Below are positions 33,975-41,537 of a stretch of DNA of 64,000 bases, in pieces. This DNA is from an uncultured Acetatifactor sp. Lineage in GTDB: Bacteria > Bacillota > Clostridia > Lachnospirales > Lachnospiraceae. Location of the stretch: contig CAKRTS010000017.1 in assembly GCA_934402315.1 (NCBI GenBank), positions 1-64,000 of the forward strand. Reading direction: 5' to 3'. The position numbers and the translations under genes are program-made. How positions within the stretch are numbered: the first letter of the stretch is position 1; each line of letters begins with the position of its first letter. The notes under the pieces were generated by a model. The model searched no databases. It saw only the letters and a list, made by a program, of their open reading frames with translations, and had not been told where the DNA came from.

Positions 33975-34892
33975 ATGCTCTACTTGTCTTCCCTTGATGA
34001 AGCGCAGGAAATTATCAAAGCGCTGAGCGCTCCCATGCGGATGGAGATCATGAAAATCATTTACGCAACCCCCGGAGTCAGCATGAATTATCTTGCAAAA
34101 ACTCTCGGACTGACAAACAGCGCCGTCTCCATGCATGTCAGCAAGCTCGTTGCCGCCGGTCTCGTCCAGATCCAGACCAGCTCCGGCAAACGCGGAACCA
34201 TGAAGCTGGTCAGCCCCTGTCATGACCGCATTGTCATCGATATGCTCCCCGAGCTTCCAAAGAAGGAAGAGCATTTTTATCTGGATGACATAAAGATAGG
34301 GTATTTTATCGCCTGCAACGTCACTCCGACCTGCGGTCTTTCCACCCCTGAGCATCTGATCGGCGCGATGGACGACATCAATGCCTTTACCTTCCCGGAG
34401 CACTTTGATGCCGGAATCCTCTGGTTTACCAGCGGTTATGTGGAATACGGACTTCCGAACCACCTTCAGGCAGGGCAGCGTCTGCGCGAGCTGCAGATCT
34501 CCTTTGAGATCTCCTCGGAATATCCCGGCTTCAATAAGGATTACCCTTCCGACATTCACTTTTCCCTGAACCAGACCCCTCTCGGCGTATGGGTGAGCCC
34601 CGGCGATTACGGCGACCGCAAGGGACACATCTCTCCGGCGTGGTGGCCTGAAAGTCTCAACCAGTATGGTCTGCTCAAGACCCTGATTATCAACGCGGAG
34701 GGAACCTATATGGACGGCGGTCTCAGGCTCTCCGATGTCACGATCGACGATCTGGGCATCGACTACAACAGCCGTATGATCTTCCGCATCGCCGTGCCTC
34801 AGGATACAGCCAACTGCGGCGGCTGTACCCTGTTCGGCGAACAGTTCGGAGACTACAATCAGGCGATCCGCGTCAAGGCTCTGTACGAGTGA
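33975..34892 (+). CDS. ArsR-type winged-helix regulator with large C-terminal sensor domain
   Basis: A 305-residue protein. The first 80 residues form an ArsR-like winged helix (IKALSAPMRMEIMKIIYATPGVSMNYLAKTLGLTNSAVSMHVSKLVAAGLV). The remaining 220 residues form a beta-rich domain with NVTPTCGLSTPEHLIG and WWPESLNQYG, which I do not recognise from a named family but which has the look of a carbohydrate-binding sensor. It lies divergent from the GH51 gene, with both promoters in the 254-bp gap, so it most likely regulates arabinose-oligosaccharide use. Its last 20 bases overlap the convergent ABC-F gene. Confidence 0.78.
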   Translation: MLYLSSLDEAQEIIKALSAPMRMEIMKIIYATPGVSMNYLAKTLGLTNSAVSMHVSKLVAAGLVQIQTSSGKRGTMKLVSPCHDRIVIDMLPELPKKEEHFYLDDIKIGYFIACNVTPTCGLSTPEHLIGAMDDINAFTFPEHFDAGILWFTSGYVEYGLPNHLQAGQRLRELQISFEISSEYPGFNKDYPSDIHFSLNQTPLGVWVSPGDYGDRKGHISPAWWPESLNQYGLLKTLIINAEGTYMDGGLRLSDVTIDDLGIDYNSRMIFRIAVPQDTANCGGCTLFGEQFGDYNQAIRVKALYE

Positions 34893-36390
34893 TGTCTACA
34901 ATTCTCGTCGCAACCTTCGCCCCAAACACAGTGTCGTGCTCGACAAGCAGCATGGTCGGCTGATATTTCAGTATCAGCTGTTCCAGCTGCATACGCGAAA
35001 ATACATCAATAAAGTTCAACGGCTCATCCCAGATATAAAGATGTGCCGGGGTCAGCAGGCTTGTCGCCAGCAGAACCTTTTTCTTCTGTCCCTCGGAATA
35101 TTCTTCCATCCGCTTGTCAAACTGCGTCCGCTCGAAATCAAGCTGACGCAGGAGCGCCTTCAGCATACTTTCATCCAGACCATGCATCCTTGCATAATCC
35201 TTCAGCCCGCCGGACAGCCCGGAGGTATCCTGATTGACATAGGATATCCGCAGTCCCGCCGGAATCTCCAGTCTTCCGCTGGTCTCCGCATTGCCGGCAT
35301 TTCCAAGCACCGCCTTGATGAAGCTGGACTTTCCACAGCCGTTTGCGCCGCGCAGCAGAACACGCTCTCCCCTGTGAAGCTCGAACCGGAAATCCTGCAG
35401 CACCGCTTTTCCCTCATACCGCAGTCCGAAATCCTGCGCTACAATATATAGCTCCTTGTGAAATTCCTGCGGCATCAGCTTGAGATCCACCGGATTCTCA
35501 ATATCCTTCAGCAGTCCTTCCTTTTCCGCAATTTCATCATTAAGTCTGCGCTCTGTGTTCTTGACACGCTTCTGCATAGCCTTTGTCTTTGCGCCAATGT
35601 ATGCCCGTGTATCAATACATCTGTCCGGCTCCTTCCGCGGGTCAAAGCCGATCTTCGTCTTCTCGTTTTTGTCTGCCCATCTGTCTATGCGGTCCGCAGC
35701 TGCCCTCAGCTTGCCGATCTCCTTCAGATGCTTTTCGTTCTCGGCGCGGTTAAAGTTATCCGTTCTCTCCTTATTTTCCCACCAGCTTGAAAAGTTGCCC
35801 TTCTCTACGCCGATCGACTTCCGGTTCAATACGAGAACGTGATCGATGCAGGCATCCAGAAGCTCTCTGTCATGTGAAACAAGGATGAATCCTTTCTTGG
35901 ATCGGAGATACTCCTTTACCACCTGTCTTGCCTCAACGTCAAGATGGTTCGTCGGCTCATCCACCAGCAGGAAGAAGTTCTCCTGCGAGAACAGGAGCGC
36001 CAGCATCGCCTTCGTCCGTTCCCCATGACTCAGGGTGCAAAAGGGTCTGTACAGACATTCTGCGTCCAGTTCCAGCTGATCCAGCTCCCGGAGCACCTTC
36101 CACATCTCGCAGCCGGGGCGCAGCTGTTCAAACAGCTCCGCGGCCGCAAGCCCCTCCTGCCCCTTTTCTATTTCATAGGGGAAATAGTCAAACGCTGCCG
36201 ATGCCCTGATACTCCCCTGATATTCCTGCTTTCCCTGTAAAAGCCGCAGAAAAGTCGTCTTTCCTTTGCCGTTTCTGCCGATGAAACCGAGCTTCCAGTC
36301 CGTGTCGAGCTGGAACGAAACATTCTCAAAAATATTGTCATAGCTGCCCTCATAGCTGAAGGTCAGATTTGATACTGTAATTTGTGACAT
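34873..36390 (-). CDS. Lsa-like ABC-F ribosomal protection protein
   Basis: This 505-residue twin-ATPase has Walker A motifs FIGRNGKGKTTFLRLL and LRGANGCGKSSFIKAVLG, signature LSHGERTKAMLALLF in domain 1, and YSEGQKKKVLLATSLL in domain 2. The N-terminus (FENVSFQLDTDWKLGFIGRNG) and the CRPF-like spot (LYRPFCTLSHGE) resemble Lsa/Vga-type proteins that displace lincosamides, pleuromutilins or streptogramin A from the ribosome. The linker between domains (about 185-300) is long and charged, as expected for the resistance type. An elaborate attenuator precedes it, which fits drug-induced expression. The antibiotic range cannot be told from sequence. Confidence 0.87.
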   Translation of the reverse strand: MSQITVSNLTFSYEGSYDNIFENVSFQLDTDWKLGFIGRNGKGKTTFLRLLQGKQEYQGSIRASAAFDYFPYEIEKGQEGLAAAELFEQLRPGCEMWKVLRELDQLELDAECLYRPFCTLSHGERTKAMLALLFSQENFFLLVDEPTNHLDVEARQVVKEYLRSKKGFILVSHDRELLDACIDHVLVLNRKSIGVEKGNFSSWWENKERTDNFNRAENEKHLKEIGKLRAAADRIDRWADKNEKTKIGFDPRKEPDRCIDTRAYIGAKTKAMQKRVKNTERRLNDEIAEKEGLLKDIENPVDLKLMPQEFHKELYIVAQDFGLRYEGKAVLQDFRFELHRGERVLLRGANGCGKSSFIKAVLGNAGNAETSGRLEIPAGLRISYVNQDTSGLSGGLKDYARMHGLDESMLKALLRQLDFERTQFDKRMEEYSEGQKKKVLLATSLLTPAHLYIWDEPLNFIDVFSRMQLEQLILKYQPTMLLVEHDTVFGAKVATRIVDITRTEP

Positions 36391-36427
36391 AAAATTCCCT
36401 CCTTTTCCGTTGCCAAAAAGAGAGAGA

Positions 36428-36553
36428 TTACACCCTTACACCGATAAATGGGCACAAAAATAAGGCGGATGTGCGGCATAATCCACTTTTGGCAACATGA
36501 AAAACGAAGATTCCGCCTTTCCGGCTTCCATCCCCGCTACTTAACCGTTTCAT
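36428..36553 (-). CDS. Candidate leader peptide 1 (41 residues) of the ABC-F gene
   Basis: ATG at 36553 starts within helix 1 (MKRLSSGDGSRKGG..., ending IGVRV) and the frame runs through the terminator to TAA at 36430-36428. Ribosome stalling on it could release the antiterminator strand. The Shine-Dalgarno is weak (GAG 5 bases upstream), so translation is uncertain. Confidence 0.35.
   Translation of the reverse strand: MKRLSSGDGSRKGGIFVFHVAKSGLCRTSALFLCPFIGVRV
36436..36531 (-). CDS. Candidate leader peptide 2 (31 residues) of the ABC-F gene
   Basis: An alternative frame, ATG 36531 to TAA 36438-36436 (begins MEAGKAESS), includes an inner ATG at 36498 (MLPKVDYAAHPPYFC...). No good ribosome binding site is seen for either ATG. 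It is given because the aromatic and Pro-rich C-terminal half looks more like a stalling peptide than peptide 1 does. Confidence 0.25.
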   Translation of the reverse strand: MEAGKAESSFFMLPKVDYAAHPPYFCAHLSV

Positions 36554-36600
36554 GTTCTCAAAAGTTGACTATCTCCGCACTCCAGCCTCCGCGCTATGTC

Positions 36601-36748
36601 TGTATTTTCAGCGCCGTCACCCCTGCATAGCCTGTGGTTTTCCACGTTACCGACCGTGATTTGTATGTCCGCAGCGCTGCGCCGAATCTTTTCATACGGT
36701 AAATATACCATAATTATTCATTTTGTGCTATACTCTTTTTAAAGAAAT
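36601..36748. other. Distal part of the ABC-F leader and intergenic sequence
   Basis: Between the attenuator and the GH2 upstream element. A minus-strand -10-like TATATT lies near 36704, without a good -35; a plus-strand TATACT lies at 36729-36734, which may serve the GH2 gene. Nothing else is recognised. Confidence 0.4.
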
Positions 36749-36792
36749 TTTAGGTGTCTTGCGCAACGTCACTTGAGCAACAAACACCTAAA
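36749..36792. repeat. Short relative of the intergenic inverted-repeat element, copy C
   Basis: TTTAGGTGT (36749-36757) and ACACCTAAA (36784-36792) are perfect 9-bp inverted repeats. Inside are TTGC/GCAA and the motif GCGCAACGTCAC (36761-36772), which also ends copy A at 25464-25475. The CAAACACCTAAA right flank also occurs beside copy B (45282-45294). It looks like a copy with its middle deleted. Confidence 0.6.
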
Positions 36793-36817
36793 GGAAATTT
36801 TCAAAGCGAGGATTTTT

Positions 36818-38686
36818 ATGAGAATCAAGGATGCTGTTTCCAATTTGCAGAAAAGCCACCCGGAGGATGCGCTTCATCCGCTTTCTACCTCATGGGGTGA
36901 ACAAATCATAAAGGCTGACACGGAGTCCGTCTGGCAGGAATATCCAAGACCCCAGCTGGAACGCGACAATTACCGTATGCTCAACGGAAAGTGGAGCTGC
37001 TGGTTCGCTCCGGTCACAGACGACCATCTCATGCCTCTGAAGGGAGAAATTCTGGTTCCCTTTTCTCCCGAAGCCCTGCTCTCCGGCGTCGACAGGCAGC
37101 TGCAGCCCGATGAATATTTATGGTACGAGCGTTCCGTCAGCTTTACCGCGGATGAACTGGCACGCAAGACCAAGGGGCAGCGCTGTATACTCCACTTCGG
37201 AGCCGTGGATCAGCAGGCGGTAGTCTATTGCAACGGTCAGGAGGCGGTCTCCCACACCGGGGGTTATCTCCCCTTTGAAGCAGATATTACGAATTACGTC
37301 TCTGACGAACCGATGCTTCTGCAGGTGCGCGTCCGCGACGTAAGCGACACCTCCTGGTATACCCGCGGAAAACAGACCTTAAAGCGGGGCGGCATGTTCT
37401 ACACCGCCCAGAGCGGTATCTGGCAGAGCGTGTGGTACGAGTGGGTGCCTGAAAATTATATCCGTAAGATGAAGATCACCCCGGATGCCGACCACGGTGC
37501 TGTCTCCATTGAGCTATGCTCGGAAAAAGAATTTTCTTCCATTTCCTGTACTGTATATAAGGCGACGACAAACTTTGTGGCATCCACCGACGCTGTATCC
37601 CATTCTCTCCCCGGGGAGCGCACCATTGCCCTGATCGGAGTGTCTGTACAGCGCGAGTCCTCCTCGCCGAATGTCCTGCGGCTGGTTCTCCCAGAGGATG
37701 CCGTTCATCTCTGGACACCGGAGCAGCCCTATCTCTACAGCTTTACCATCATTGCGGACAATGACCGGATTCACGGCTACTTTGCACTGCGCAGCTTCAC
37801 GGTCGAGCCCGACGAAAACGGCACTCTCCGGTTCTGCCTGAACCACACTCCGTATTTCCTTCACGGGCTGCTGGATCAGGGCTACTGGCCGGACGGGCTG
37901 ATGACCGCCCCCTGCGACGAGGCATTTATCTATGACATTGATCTGGCGAAAAAAACAGGCTTTAATATGCTGCGCAAGCACATTAAGGTCGAGCCGATGC
38001 GCTGGTACTACCATTGCGACCGTCTCGGAATGATTGTCTGGCAGGACATGGTGAACGGCGGAACTGCCTACCATATGCCCCTGCTATGCTATCTTCCCAC
38101 CATATTCCCCAACATCGGAATTCACACACGCGATTCGCATTACAAGCTCTTCTCGCGCGCAGAGGAGGAAGGACGTCTGGCGTGGGAACAGGAATGCATG
38201 GATATGATAGAGCATCTGTACAGCGTGCCGTCCATCGCCGTCTGGGTTCCCTTCAACGAGGGCTGGGGACAGTTTGATGCCGCCAGAATTGCCAAGAATG
38301 TGAAAGAGAAAGATCCCACCCGCCCGGTCGATCATGCCAGCGGCTGGTTCGACCAGAAGGCCGGCGATTTCAAGAGCATTCACAATTACTTCCGCACACT
38401 GAAGGTGAAGTCCGACAAAAAACGTGCCTTTGTCATCAGCGAATACGGCGGCTATGCCTGCCATATCCCCGGTCACTCCTCCGTAGACCGGATCTACGGC
38501 TATCGCAAGTATGCCAACCCGGAGGAATTGACCACCGCCTACCGGCAGCTGCTTGAAAAGCAGCTCTTCCCGCTGGTTGACAAGGGCTTAAGCGGTGCCG
38601 TATATACACAGCTTTCCGACGTGGAGGAGGAAGTGAACGGTCTGGTAACCTATGACCGGAAGATTGTTAAAATACAAATGACGTGA
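36818..38686 (+). CDS. GH2 family glycoside hydrolase
   Basis: A 622-residue intracellular enzyme with the GH2 layout: sugar-binding jelly-roll (LWYERSVSFTADELARK, ILHFGAVDQQAVVYCNG), an Ig-like sandwich, and a TIM barrel. The acid/base Glu is in VWVPFNEGWGQFD, and the nucleophile Glu in VISEYGGYA. The shape fits the beta-galactosidase/beta-glucuronidase/mannosidase group; the shorter 620-residue type without C-terminal extras is common in gut clostridia. The exact sugar is unknown. ATG at 36818 follows GCGAGG; the upstream in-frame ATG at 36773 lies inside repeat copy C and is rejected. Confidence 0.9.
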   Translation: MRIKDAVSNLQKSHPEDALHPLSTSWGEQIIKADTESVWQEYPRPQLERDNYRMLNGKWSCWFAPVTDDHLMPLKGEILVPFSPEALLSGVDRQLQPDEYLWYERSVSFTADELARKTKGQRCILHFGAVDQQAVVYCNGQEAVSHTGGYLPFEADITNYVSDEPMLLQVRVRDVSDTSWYTRGKQTLKRGGMFYTAQSGIWQSVWYEWVPENYIRKMKITPDADHGAVSIELCSEKEFSSISCTVYKATTNFVASTDAVSHSLPGERTIALIGVSVQRESSSPNVLRLVLPEDAVHLWTPEQPYLYSFTIIADNDRIHGYFALRSFTVEPDENGTLRFCLNHTPYFLHGLLDQGYWPDGLMTAPCDEAFIYDIDLAKKTGFNMLRKHIKVEPMRWYYHCDRLGMIVWQDMVNGGTAYHMPLLCYLPTIFPNIGIHTRDSHYKLFSRAEEEGRLAWEQECMDMIEHLYSVPSIAVWVPFNEGWGQFDAARIAKNVKEKDPTRPVDHASGWFDQKAGDFKSIHNYFRTLKVKSDKKRAFVISEYGGYACHIPGHSSVDRIYGYRKYANPEELTTAYRQLLEKQLFPLVDKGLSGAVYTQLSDVEEEVNGLVTYDRKIVKIQMT

Positions 38687-38706
38687 CCATCCGGCCACGT
38701 CATTTG
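38675..38706. terminator. Bidirectional terminator between GH2 and coat protein genes
   Basis: CAAATGACGTG (38675-38685) and CACGTCATTTG (38696-38706) pair perfectly over 11 bp with a 10-base loop. The plus-strand arm overlaps the GH2 stop codon. A T-rich stretch follows on the minus strand (ATTTTAAC), and a weaker one on the plus strand. Confidence 0.75.
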
Positions 38707-38720
38707 CATTTCTGATTACT

Positions 38721-39179
38721 CTATGACATTCCATTTACTGTCTTGTACTTATAAAGCATTTCTGCATGGTTCTGCTCCTCGATCTGGATATCTGCCAGCA
38801 GCTTGCGAAGGCTGCTCTCTCCGAAATTGAAGACATTCGTGTTGTACTCGCCGGAGACCAGCTTCTCCGTACCGATACAATCTGTCGCAAGAAACGCATC
38901 ATGCTGCTTGTCCTCAGAATTCGTCATACCGGAATAGGTTGCCTTGGGCTCATATTCCTTTCCGTCGGAATCGTTGCAGTTGCAGGTCGGCACCGTACCC
39001 TCCAACACCTTGCCCAGAGACTCGTAGTGCTCCCTCTCCTTGCTCTGCAAGGTCTGGAAAAGGCTCTTTAATTCAGGGTCTCTCGCCTGCTCTGCATATT
39101 TTCCGTACTTCTCCACACAGCTCTTTTCCTGTGTCTGCAAATCCTGGATTGCTGTCCGTTCCTTCTCTTTTAAAATCAT
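38721..39179 (-). CDS. CotF-like spore coat / ferritin-like protein
   Basis: A 152-residue helical protein: long helix ERTAIQDLQTQEKSCVEKYGKYAEQA near the N-terminus, then FQTLQSKEREHYESL and a final helix KLLADIQIEEQNHAEMLYKYK. This is the ferritin-like arrangement of the CotF family of spore coat proteins. The central part has CNCNDSDGKEYEP and a Cys at DCIGTEK. ATG at 39179 has AGGAAAGG 9 bases upstream; ATG at 39188 is too close to that site. It supports spore formation in this organism. The gene is isolated. Confidence 0.8.
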   Translation of the reverse strand: MILKEKERTAIQDLQTQEKSCVEKYGKYAEQARDPELKSLFQTLQSKEREHYESLGKVLEGTVPTCNCNDSDGKEYEPKATYSGMTNSEDKQHDAFLATDCIGTEKLVSGEYNTNVFNFGESSLRKLLADIQIEEQNHAEMLYKYKTVNGMS

Positions 39180-39262
39180 CGCGCTCATCCTTTCCTGAAA
39201 AACTATCTTTTACAAAGATATATTTGACAGGAAAAAAAGCTTTTATTCCGTCTTCGCAAAGA

Positions 39263-41491
39263 TTATTTTCTTTCATCCAGATAAAGCTGTATCCGGTTGT
39301 CTATCGCCCTGACAACATCCTGTGCCTTTCTGGCATCCGAAAAATAGCTCTCTGCTTCCTCCCATATAATGTCAAAAAGAACAGTGTCACCTTTATCCGG
39401 CAGACAGCTCTCCATAAATGCCTTGTATTCCTCCACATAGGTGCTGCCATCTGCCTTACCCGGCAGCAGTCCCAGCCCTTCCCACATATATTGTTCAACG
39501 TATTCATTATACTGCACGGTTACATCCGTAATATCCTTCCGCACACTGAGACTATTCTTGAATTCCGCCTGATTCTCAAGCGAAAGCATATATTCCAGAA
39601 ATGCTTTTATCGCTGTCTTTTCCTGTGCATTCCTGTTTACCGCAAGAATTCCTCCCACCGAGAAATAATTGCCGCTTCCCTCCTCCACCGGACAACCGAC
39701 TGCATGTCCCGCACCGTCAATGTCCGAGAGTATTCTAAAGAAGAAATCTGCCCTATTGAACGGATAGTTCATCGCAAGATAGCTTCCCTCACGGACGCGC
39801 GCCGCTCCGTCCACTCCGCCTGAACCGGCATTGCCATTTCCGCTGTACTTTTTCACCAGCTCCAGAACCGCTGCAAAATCATTCTCCTCGAACCGGCTCT
39901 CTCCGCTCTCAAGGTCGATAAATTTTGACCGCTCAAGATCAATTCCAATCAGACTGTACAGCGTGTTGTATAAATCCATGTCTCTCGTCGGGTAGGTGAA
40001 CAGTCCCTGCAAATCCTTCTTTTCGTCAGTCAGCCTGAGAATATCGTCGAGCGACCAGCCCTCCCCGTCCCATGTCTGTCCGCTGGTAAAAAGAGTTCTG
40101 ACACCTGAAGAAATACCGGGGACAATTCCCAGAAGCGTCCCGTCAAGTTCGCCAAGGCTCTTCACATTCGGAAGCAGCTTATCCATGACGGAGGCATCCA
40201 CAAATTCTTCCAGATCCGCCAATGCCCCCATGTCGGCAAGCGCCGTGAAATCTTCATAGGAGAGATACAGCAGATCAGGCCCCCCCCCATTCACAATATC
40301 TGCCATAATCCGGTTGCGGTAGCTGTCCGTGTCGGCCCCCGGCTCCTGCATATCTACCGAGTATTGCGGATAGACCTGGTTAAACCGTGTAACACCACTC
40401 TTGAAATCACTGTTTCCATCACAGAGCATTGCAAGCTGTATCGGCGCCTCCTCTACGTTTTCTGAGAAGGTCATCACATATTCTTTTTTCAGAGTACCCA
40501 CATACAGCCAGACATCACCATTTTCACCCGCCAGAAGGCAAAGTCTGTCAGTCTGCGGGGAAATACCGATGTTTGCAAAGGAGAACAGCGTCTCTCTGCT
40601 GCCATCCTCCACATTCCAGCAATTCAGTTTCTCCTGTGCGATATAGAACAGCTGCTGCCCCGACATTCCGCAGAGGAGAGTCACCGTCTCCTGCGGCAGC
40701 ACAGCGCGTTCCTTCCATGTACCAGATTCCCCGTCAAAGGTAATCAGCTTTGTATCCCCTGTTCCCTCGTCCGTCACCGGAAAGATCACTTCACCGCTTC
40801 CGCTCTTCACGGGAGCACCTATGCTTCTTCCTTCACCTCCACAGGAGTAGGTTCCTGCTGTTTTCCCCTCTGCATCGAACGAGAGGCATTCCTGTCCATT
40901 CCCCGAAACCACAAAATAGTAACCGTCACTGTATCGGAACACAGGATTTCCTTCGGCATCTGCGAGCTTCTCCTCCGGGCGTATTTCCGTCTGCAGAGCA
41001 CCGCTCCGGTCGGTATTCACAATCCGATATTCTCCGGATGTCTCCCCTGCCTCAATCAGGAAGCTCATGCCGCTTTCCGAAAGGTCAAAACCGACCACTG
41101 TTTCATCGGTCAGGTTCCAGTCCCCCAGAGGTAATTCCACCGTTGTCTTTTCAAAATCCGGGACGGCATAGCGCTCCAGAAAACATTGATAACCGGAATC
41201 CATATAAAAGCTTCTCAGGACGTAAAAACCATCCTGTCCGGCAAGTGTGCGCGGTGTTATGGTATATTCCGCATTTTCCGGTTTCAACACCTCGAGTCCG
41301 CCATAGTTCGCCGGGCGCAGCCGGTTCGTCTCCTGTCTCTCTGCCGCCGGAAACATTTCGTCACTGTTCTGTGTTTTCTTCCCGTCCTGACTCTCCGTGT
41401 CTGTATTTGTCGTTGTCCCTTCCGCCCCACAGCCGGAAAATGTCAGCAGCGCTGCCGCCAGTGCAGCCAGAATTCTCATCCCTTTTTTCAT
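39263..41491 (-). CDS. Large extracellular solute-binding lipoprotein with N-terminal propeller-like domain
   Basis: A 742-residue lipoprotein: signal peptide with lipobox LTFSGC (Cys21), then about 320 residues of repeated beta strands (GQDGFYVLRSFYMDSGYQCFLERYAV and similar WxxK-type segments) that look like a propeller, then a family 1 solute-binding domain from about residue 350 (MLCDGNSDFKSGVTRFNQVYPQYSVDM...DLLYLSYEDFTALADMGALADLEEF). Ordinary sugar-binding proteins are about 420-550 residues, so the N-terminal extension is unusual. No permease or ATPase lies beside it. A run of nine G (9 C on the plus strand, 40280-40288) codes for Gly-Gly-Gly in the middle of the gene. Confidence 0.83.
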   Translation of the reverse strand: MKKGMRILAALAAALLTFSGCGAEGTTTNTDTESQDGKKTQNSDEMFPAAERQETNRLRPANYGGLEVLKPENAEYTITPRTLAGQDGFYVLRSFYMDSGYQCFLERYAVPDFEKTTVELPLGDWNLTDETVVGFDLSESGMSFLIEAGETSGEYRIVNTDRSGALQTEIRPEEKLADAEGNPVFRYSDGYYFVVSGNGQECLSFDAEGKTAGTYSCGGEGRSIGAPVKSGSGEVIFPVTDEGTGDTKLITFDGESGTWKERAVLPQETVTLLCGMSGQQLFYIAQEKLNCWNVEDGSRETLFSFANIGISPQTDRLCLLAGENGDVWLYVGTLKKEYVMTFSENVEEAPIQLAMLCDGNSDFKSGVTRFNQVYPQYSVDMQEPGADTDSYRNRIMADIVNGGGPDLLYLSYEDFTALADMGALADLEEFVDASVMDKLLPNVKSLGELDGTLLGIVPGISSGVRTLFTSGQTWDGEGWSLDDILRLTDEKKDLQGLFTYPTRDMDLYNTLYSLIGIDLERSKFIDLESGESRFEENDFAAVLELVKKYSGNGNAGSGGVDGAARVREGSYLAMNYPFNRADFFFRILSDIDGAGHAVGCPVEEGSGNYFSVGGILAVNRNAQEKTAIKAFLEYMLSLENQAEFKNSLSVRKDITDVTVQYNEYVEQYMWEGLGLLPGKADGSTYVEEYKAFMESCLPDKGDTVLFDIIWEEAESYFSDARKAQDVVRAIDNRIQLYLDERK

Positions 41492-41537
41492 TGATTTCTC
41501 CTTCTTGTTGAATTCTATCGCATCCTCCGCTCAGCCG

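Larger units (their letters stand above)
36391..36600 (-). promoter_or_regulatory. Attenuator leader of the Lsa-like ABC-F gene
   Basis: The leader holds three competing helices. Helix 1: CTTTTGAGAACATG (36564-36551) against CATGTTGCCAAAAG (36500-36487), 12 of 14 pairs. Helix 2, the terminator: AAGGCGGA (36519-36512) against TCCGCCTT (36469-36462), perfect, followed by ATTTTTG. Helix 3: GTTGCCAAAA (36496-36487) against TTTTGGCAAC (36418-36409), perfect 10 bp, just before the Shine-Dalgarno. The segment 36487-36500 is shared by helices 1 and 3 and lies in the loop of helix 2. Two overlapping short reading frames cover the region. Such leaders are known for drug-induced ABC-F and erm genes. Confidence 0.7.

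Noticed and set aside
33843..34628. 261-codon minus-strand frame opposite the winged-helix regulator
   Set aside because: No start site or family; the plus-strand gene has a clear HTH and promoter.
34873..34892. Overlap of two convergent genes as a frameshift or assembly error
   Set aside because: Both C-termini read normally to their stops; a 20-base convergent overlap is unusual but not faulty.
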